This document shows, in pieces, positions 6,284 through 10,055 of a DNA stretch of 10,055 bases (position 1 is its first letter; the number at the start of each line of letters is the position of its first letter). The stretch spans positions 1-10,055 of the forward strand of contig JAKSBB010000779.1 of NCBI GenBank assembly GCA_022361315.1, given 5' to 3'. The notes under the pieces are model-generated. The model saw nothing but the letters and a program-made list of their open reading frames with translations, was not told the DNA's origin and made no database searches. The stretch comes from Desulfobacterales bacterium. Lineage in GTDB: Bacteria > Desulfobacterota > Desulfobacteria > Desulfobacterales > Desulfobacteraceae. The translations under genes and the position numbers were made by a program.

Positions 6284-6321
6284 CCTTAACACCAATGCGT
6301 GAAACGTAAGGAGGGCGAAGT

Positions 6322-7848
6322 ATGAAACTAAGAATGATGTGGTTGGCGCTTGTTGTGGCCGCAGCAATGATGATGGTCCAGGCAGCAACGGCTGCCCCCA
6401 AGGGCACCCTGAGGGTGGCCCTGACCAGTGACCCCAACTCTCTGGATCTTTGCTACGGGGCGGACCGGAACGCATCCAATGCCGGATGGCGGCTGTACAA
6501 CTCCCTGGTGGTGGTGAACGACGATGGCATGATTGAGCCGGCCCTGGCTGAAAGCTGGGAAGTTACCGATGGCGGTAAAGTCTACACCATGAAACTCCGC
6601 AAAGGGGTAAAGTTCCACAATGGCGAGGACTTCTCCGCGGATTCCGTAATCTTCTCCTGGAACCGCGGTAAGGGCAAAGACGTCACCTGGCGTAAGAAAT
6701 GGGATATCGTCAAAGACGTGGAAAAGGTCGACGATTTCACCATCCGCCTGAAACTGGATGCACCCTATCCGCTCCTGCTCAGACAGGTCTCCTACTTCTG
6801 GAATATCGTACCCGAAGGGTATCTGAAGGAAGTCGGCGAGGACGGATTTGTTAAGCATCCCGTGGGCACCGGCCCCTTCCGTTTTGTGGAATGGAAAAAG
6901 GGTGACCGCCTGGTATACGAAGCCAACCCCGATTACTGGGAAGAAGATAAACCCAAAGCGGCCAAGGTTGTTTTCAGACCCATCGCCGAGTCCGCCACCC
7001 GTATGGCAGCCATCAAAACCGGTGAAATGGATATCGTTTCCCGCCTCACCGCTGAAGAAGCCGCCATGCTCAAAGGCGTTTCCGGCGTGAAAGTGGTTGA
7101 GTATCCTGTGGACCGTGTATTCTACATTACCTTTAATAACCTGACGTCCGGTAAAGGGCTGCCCACCGAGAACGCCAAAGTACGTCAGGCCATGAACTAT
7201 GCCGTAGATATCGATGCCATTGTTGACGCCCTGTTTAACGGCCACGGCAGACCCACCAACGGTTTTTTCGTTCCCTCCAACCTGGGATACAACGCCTCTG
7301 TCAAACCCTTTGGTTACGATCCTGAAAAGGCCAAAGCCCTACTGAAGGAAGCCGGTTATCCCGATGGATTCTCCATTGAAATGGCAGCACCCACCGGTGC
7401 TTACTCCCAGTTCGAGCAGGTGTGCGAAGCCATCCAGGGCTACCTGTCTGAAGTGGGCATTGACATGAAGCTGACCCTGATGGAATCCGGCAAGTACTGG
7501 GATCTGGAAGCCAAAAAAGAGCTGCCCCCCATGTTCGGCGACTCCTGGTCCTGCCGCGAAGGCGAACCCCTGGAACGTCTGGAAGGTACCCTGGGCGGCT
7601 GGAAGCAGAGTTACTCTTCCTGGCACGATCCCAAGATCGAAGAGATGCTGACCAAGGTTGCTGTTATCCCCGACGAAAAGCAGCGCGCTGCCATCTATAT
7701 GGATCTCCAGAAATACATGTTCGACAATCCCCCGTTCATCTACCTCTACCAGCCCATGACCTTTGAGGCCATCTCCACCAAGGTGAAGAACTACAAGCCC
7801 AGGGCTGCAGAAGACTACTACCTGAAAAACGTCTCCATCGAAGATTAA
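6322..7848 (+). CDS. Periplasmic substrate-binding protein of a peptide-type ABC transporter (SBP_bac_5)
   Basis: A 508-residue protein, the normal size for DppA/OppA-type proteins. It starts with a Sec signal peptide: basic MKLR, a hydrophobic core (about 5-19), and an A-T-A site with cleavage probably after A24. There is no lipobox cysteine, so it is a soluble periplasmic protein. GTLRVALTSDPNSLDL begins the mature lobe. IEPALAESWEV with YTMKLRKGVKFHNGEDFSAD (about 65-105) is the family signature, and GTGPFRFVEWKKGDR plus NPDYW follow as expected. The family captures oligopeptides, nickel, haem, opines or glycosides and hands them to an ABC permease. AAGGAGGG (6308-6315) lies 6 bases before the ATG. 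A stem-loop follows the stop codon, and a flavoprotein and an aminotransferase follow on the same strand; the context suggests an amine- or amino-acid-derived solute. No permease or ATPase gene is in the window. Confidence 0.93.
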   Translation: MKLRMMWLALVVAAAMMMVQAATAAPKGTLRVALTSDPNSLDLCYGADRNASNAGWRLYNSLVVVNDDGMIEPALAESWEVTDGGKVYTMKLRKGVKFHNGEDFSADSVIFSWNRGKGKDVTWRKKWDIVKDVEKVDDFTIRLKLDAPYPLLLRQVSYFWNIVPEGYLKEVGEDGFVKHPVGTGPFRFVEWKKGDRLVYEANPDYWEEDKPKAAKVVFRPIAESATRMAAIKTGEMDIVSRLTAEEAAMLKGVSGVKVVEYPVDRVFYITFNNLTSGKGLPTENAKVRQAMNYAVDIDAIVDALFNGHGRPTNGFFVPSNLGYNASVKPFGYDPEKAKALLKEAGYPDGFSIEMAAPTGAYSQFEQVCEAIQGYLSEVGIDMKLTLMESGKYWDLEAKKELPPMFGDSWSCREGEPLERLEGTLGGWKQSYSSWHDPKIEEMLTKVAVIPDEKQRAAIYMDLQKYMFDNPPFIYLYQPMTFEAISTKVKNYKPRAAEDYYLKNVSIED

Positions 7849-7879
7849 CTATCTTAATTTGAAGACGACCTGAACCTGA

Positions 7880-7907
7880 GGCATGCCCGCAATTTAGCGG
7901 GCATGCC
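7880..7907 (+). terminator. Perfect 11-bp stem-loop between binding-protein and flavoprotein genes
   Basis: Arms GGCATGCCCGC (7880-7890) and GCGGGCATGCC (7897-7907) pair perfectly around a 6-base AATTTA loop, 31 bases after the stop codon. Only CTTGCC follows, so there is no U-tract. In ABC-importer operons such a hairpin after the binding-protein gene commonly protects its mRNA and lowers downstream expression, which is the reading I favour over full termination. Confidence 0.55.
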
Positions 7908-7927
7908 CTTGCCAAGGAACCCAACCC

Positions 7928-9205
7928 GTGAAAAAGATAAACGAAACCGTTGACGTACTGGTGGCCGGCGGCGGTACGGCCGGCCATGTGGCCGCGATTC
8001 AGGCAGCAAGGGCAGGGGCGGTGACCTCCGTCATCGAAGCCGACTCCATGCTGGGGGGCACCATGACCTACGGCGGGGTGTATATGCCCAACCACTTCTA
8101 CTCCACCCGGGGACCGGTGGTGCTCGGTATTGCCTGGGAACTCTACACCAGGAGCAAGGAAATCGAGGGACTGCCCATTCCCGACTGGAAGAAACGGCGT
8201 CCCGTGGAAACCCCCGGCTATTACTCGTATATCAACGTGCCGGTGTATGCGGCGGTGGCCGAGCAGGCTGCCACGGATGCCGGCGTGCTCATTCACTACC
8301 ATGAATTTATCTCGGAAGTCCGGCAGGACGGGGACTTCTGGGAAGTCACCTCCATGGGCCGCGGCATCTGCCGGAAAACAAAGGCCCGGGAGATCATCGA
8401 CTGCACCGGGGATGCGGATGTGGCCCGGAGTTTAGGTCTGCCTATCATCCGGGACGACCGGCGTCAGCCCGGTGCCTACCAGTACAAAATCGAAGACATA
8501 GAGCACGAGCAGGTCTGGGAGCAGGAAGTCCAGACCATTTACGATGAGGCCATGGCGGACGGCACCCTGAAAAAGGGGGATTTCGCCTATCCCAACATGC
8601 TCCCGTTTAAGAATTTCCTGGACCACGGCGGTCACAACGGTACCCATGTCTATGAGTCCGACACCTCTGACGCCGACGGTCAGACCCGGGCCAACATCGA
8701 GGGGCGGGAGCGGATGCTCCGGATGTATAAATTCCTCAGAGAATCCGTACCGGGATGCGAGCGGGCGAGGCTTGCCACCATGTTTCCCAAGGCCCTGGGC
8801 CGCGACACCTTCCGGGTAGAAGGCGAATATGTGGTGACCCAGGCGGATTTTCTGGAGGCGACCCCGTTTGAGGACAGTATCTGCAACGCCTTCAATTACA
8901 TTGATCTCCATTCCAAAGAAGTGGGGTGTGAGGTCTCTTTTCTGGAAACACCTGAACTGCTGCCCAAGGTGCCGTTTCGCTCCCTGATCCCCAAAGGCAC
9001 GGCACGGATTCTTGTTGCCGGGAGGATCGTCTCATCGGAACGGCTGGCCTTTGCCGGTATCCGGGCCCAGTGTACCTGTATGGCCATGGGACAGGCGATG
9101 GGCGCTGCCGCCGCTCTGGCGGTGAAGAAAAAAGTACCGTCCCGGGACATTCCTGCGGCGGATATTGTGGCGCTGACGGTTGAACATGGGGCGGTTCCTG
9201 TGTAG
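7928..9205 (+). CDS. FAD-dependent oxidoreductase (FAD_oxidored type)
   Basis: A 425-residue flavoprotein. VDVLVAGGGTAGHVAAIQAARAG (8-30) is the FAD-binding Rossmann motif GxGxxG with E37 as the acidic ribose-binding residue, followed by LGGTMTYGG (42-50). IDCTGDADVARSLG (157-170) is the second conserved dinucleotide motif. The strip LGRDTFRVEGEYVVTQADF (290-308) and VPFRSLIPKGTARILVAGR (348-366) with the tail MAMGQAMGAAAALAV (385-399) are characteristic of this family. The protein has no signal peptide, so it is cytoplasmic. The start is GTG (7928-7930) with AAGGA 9 bases upstream. The family holds many uncharacterised oxidoreductases, so the substrate is not predictable by homology. Its place between a solute-binding protein and a glyoxylate-type aminotransferase suggests oxidation of an imported amine or hydroxy acid (inference). 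A thioredoxin-type CxxC is absent; C382 and C384 form a C-x-C near the FAD tail. Confidence 0.9.
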   Translation: MKKINETVDVLVAGGGTAGHVAAIQAARAGAVTSVIEADSMLGGTMTYGGVYMPNHFYSTRGPVVLGIAWELYTRSKEIEGLPIPDWKKRRPVETPGYYSYINVPVYAAVAEQAATDAGVLIHYHEFISEVRQDGDFWEVTSMGRGICRKTKAREIIDCTGDADVARSLGLPIIRDDRRQPGAYQYKIEDIEHEQVWEQEVQTIYDEAMADGTLKKGDFAYPNMLPFKNFLDHGGHNGTHVYESDTSDADGQTRANIEGRERMLRMYKFLRESVPGCERARLATMFPKALGRDTFRVEGEYVVTQADFLEATPFEDSICNAFNYIDLHSKEVGCEVSFLETPELLPKVPFRSLIPKGTARILVAGRIVSSERLAFAGIRAQCTCMAMGQAMGAAAALAVKKKVPSRDIPAADIVALTVEHGAVPV

Positions 9206-9222
9206 ACTGGTCTCCTGTGAAT

Positions 9223-9250
9223 CTGACATCAATGACAAACCATATATAAT
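9223..9250 (+). promoter_or_regulatory. Possible internal promoter before the aminotransferase gene
   Basis: CTGACA (9223-9228, 5 of 6 to the -35 consensus) and a perfect TATAAT (9245-9250) are 16 bases apart. The predicted start near 9257 would leave only about 9 bases before the ATG at 9266 and would cut off the GAGG ribosome-binding site (9254-9257). The match may therefore be fortuitous, or the start lies slightly earlier. Confidence 0.3.
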
Positions 9251-9265
9251 GACGAGGCAACACCT

Positions 9266-10055
9266 ATGGAAAATGCATTAAAGAACATTCAGGAAATCAC
9301 CCTTATGGGTCCCGGGCCCTCCTGCGTGGATCCGTCCGTGCTCACCGCGCTCTCCACGAGCACCATCGGGCACCTGGATCCCACCTTTATCGGTATCATG
9401 GATGCCATCAAAGACCAGATGAAGTCCTTGTTCCATACGGACAACCAGCTGACCATACCGGTTTCCGGCACCGGTTCCGCAGGCATGGAAACCTGTTTTG
9501 TGAACCTGGTGGAAACGGGGGATCCGGTTCTGATTCTGATCAACGGGGTGTTCGGTATGCGCATGCAGGATGTGGCCACTCGCCTGGGGGCCGAGGTGGA
9601 GACCCTGGAATTTGAATGGGGTACCCCGGTGCTCACCGATCAGGTGAAGCAGACACTTTCTGAAAAATCCTACAAAATCGTGGCCGTGGTTCATGCCGAA
9701 ACCTCCACCGGTGTTAAAAATCCGGTGGCTGAGATCGGTGCACTGCTCAAGGGTACGGACACCCTGTTTTTGGTTGACGCCGTGACTTCGTTTGGCGGCA
9801 TGGAGATCCGTCTGGATGACTGGGGTGTGGACGCCATTTACAGCGGCACACAGAAATGCCTGTCCTGCCCGCCGGGTCTGGCCCCGATCTCCTTTTCAGA
9901 CCGGGCCGTTGCCGCCGTCAAGGCACGGAAAACCAAGGTGCCCAACTGGTACCTGGATCTGGCCATGATCATCAATTACTGGGAAGGTGCCACCCGGGCC
10001 TACCACCACACCGCGCCCATCAACATGCTCTACGGCCTTTACCAGGCCCTTTACC
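9266..10055 (+). CDS. Alanine/serine-glyoxylate-type class V aminotransferase (3' end outside window)
   Basis: 263 codons are visible of an expected 380-400; the frame is open to the window end. The sequence follows the PLP-dependent AGXT/SGAT family closely: GPGPSCVDPSVL (15-26), IGHLDPTFIGIMD (34-46), VSGTGSAGMET (66-76), INGVFGMRMQDVA (92-104), HAETSTGV (143-150), LVDAVTSFGG (169-178, with D171 contacting the pyridine nitrogen), SGTQKCLSCPPGLAPISF (193-210, where K197 is the Schiff-base lysine) and WYLDL...YW...YHHTAP (228-251). Family members transfer an amino group from alanine or serine to glyoxylate, giving glycine; some use other 2-oxo acids. The WYLDL/YHHTAP strip fits AGT/SGAT best and a phosphonate-type transaminase less. 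The ATG at 9266 has GAGG 8 bases upstream. It is 60 bases from the flavoprotein stop, so co-transcription is likely. Confidence 0.93.
   Translation, partial: MENALKNIQEITLMGPGPSCVDPSVLTALSTSTIGHLDPTFIGIMDAIKDQMKSLFHTDNQLTIPVSGTGSAGMETCFVNLVETGDPVLILINGVFGMRMQDVATRLGAEVETLEFEWGTPVLTDQVKQTLSEKSYKIVAVVHAETSTGVKNPVAEIGALLKGTDTLFLVDAVTSFGGMEIRLDDWGVDAIYSGTQKCLSCPPGLAPISFSDRAVAAVKARKTKVPNWYLDLAMIINYWEGATRAYHHTAPINMLYGLYQALY

Noticed and set aside
6328..7245. Long minus-strand frame of 305 codons inside the binding-protein gene
   Set aside because: It is the antisense shadow of a clear SBP_bac_5 gene, with a Gly/His-rich low-complexity translation and no family match.
1..10055. CRISPR arrays, tRNA or rRNA genes, insertion sequences, phage or toxin-antitoxin genes
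   Set aside because: I found no regularly spaced repeats, no cloverleaf-like sequence, no transposase or integrase motifs and no terminal inverted repeats flanking genes.

Overview
The window looks like chromosomal DNA of a Gram-negative bacterium. The substrate-binding protein has a Sec signal peptide without a lipobox cysteine, and hairpins and sigma70-like promoters are of ordinary type. The gene content and base composition remind me of a sulfate-reducing Desulfobacteraceae-like deltaproteobacterium, but that is an impression and not a proof. I see no rRNA, tRNA, CRISPR array, transposase or phage gene. Both ends cut through genes.

Layout: (1) 1-408, plus strand, the C-terminal part of a probable radical SAM enzyme. 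(2) 465-2581, a divergent pair: an AraC-family regulator with a cupin-like sensor domain (minus) and a 12-helix MFS transporter (plus). They share an intergenic region of under 100 bases with an imperfect palindrome at the regulator's start codon, a typical local regulator/transporter arrangement. (3) 2607-5087, minus strand, a UDP-GlcNAc 2-epimerase-like protein followed by a glycerol-3-phosphate dehydrogenase (GpsA)-like protein. Both keep the family fold signatures but have lost or changed key active-site residues. Between them lie a 10-bp perfect stem-loop and a good promoter for the dehydrogenase-like gene, so they may be separate transcripts. (4) 5387-10055, plus strand, a GntR/FadR-type regulator whose promoter carries a perfect 23-bp palindrome, then a periplasmic peptide-type (SBP_bac_5) binding protein, an FAD-dependent oxidoreductase of the FAD_oxidored type, and an alanine/serine-glyoxylate-type class V aminotransferase cut by the window end.

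Region 4 reads as a regulated uptake-and-catabolism module. The binding protein captures a small amine- or peptide-like solute, the flavoprotein oxidises it, and the aminotransferase handles a resulting 2-oxo acid, perhaps glyoxylate. The substrate is unknown and the matching permease genes are not in view. The 236-base leader in front of the binding-protein gene holds three successive dyad-symmetric elements, which suggests layered control. Region 3, with its two diverged sugar/glycerol-phosphate enzyme homologues, is the part least like a described system.
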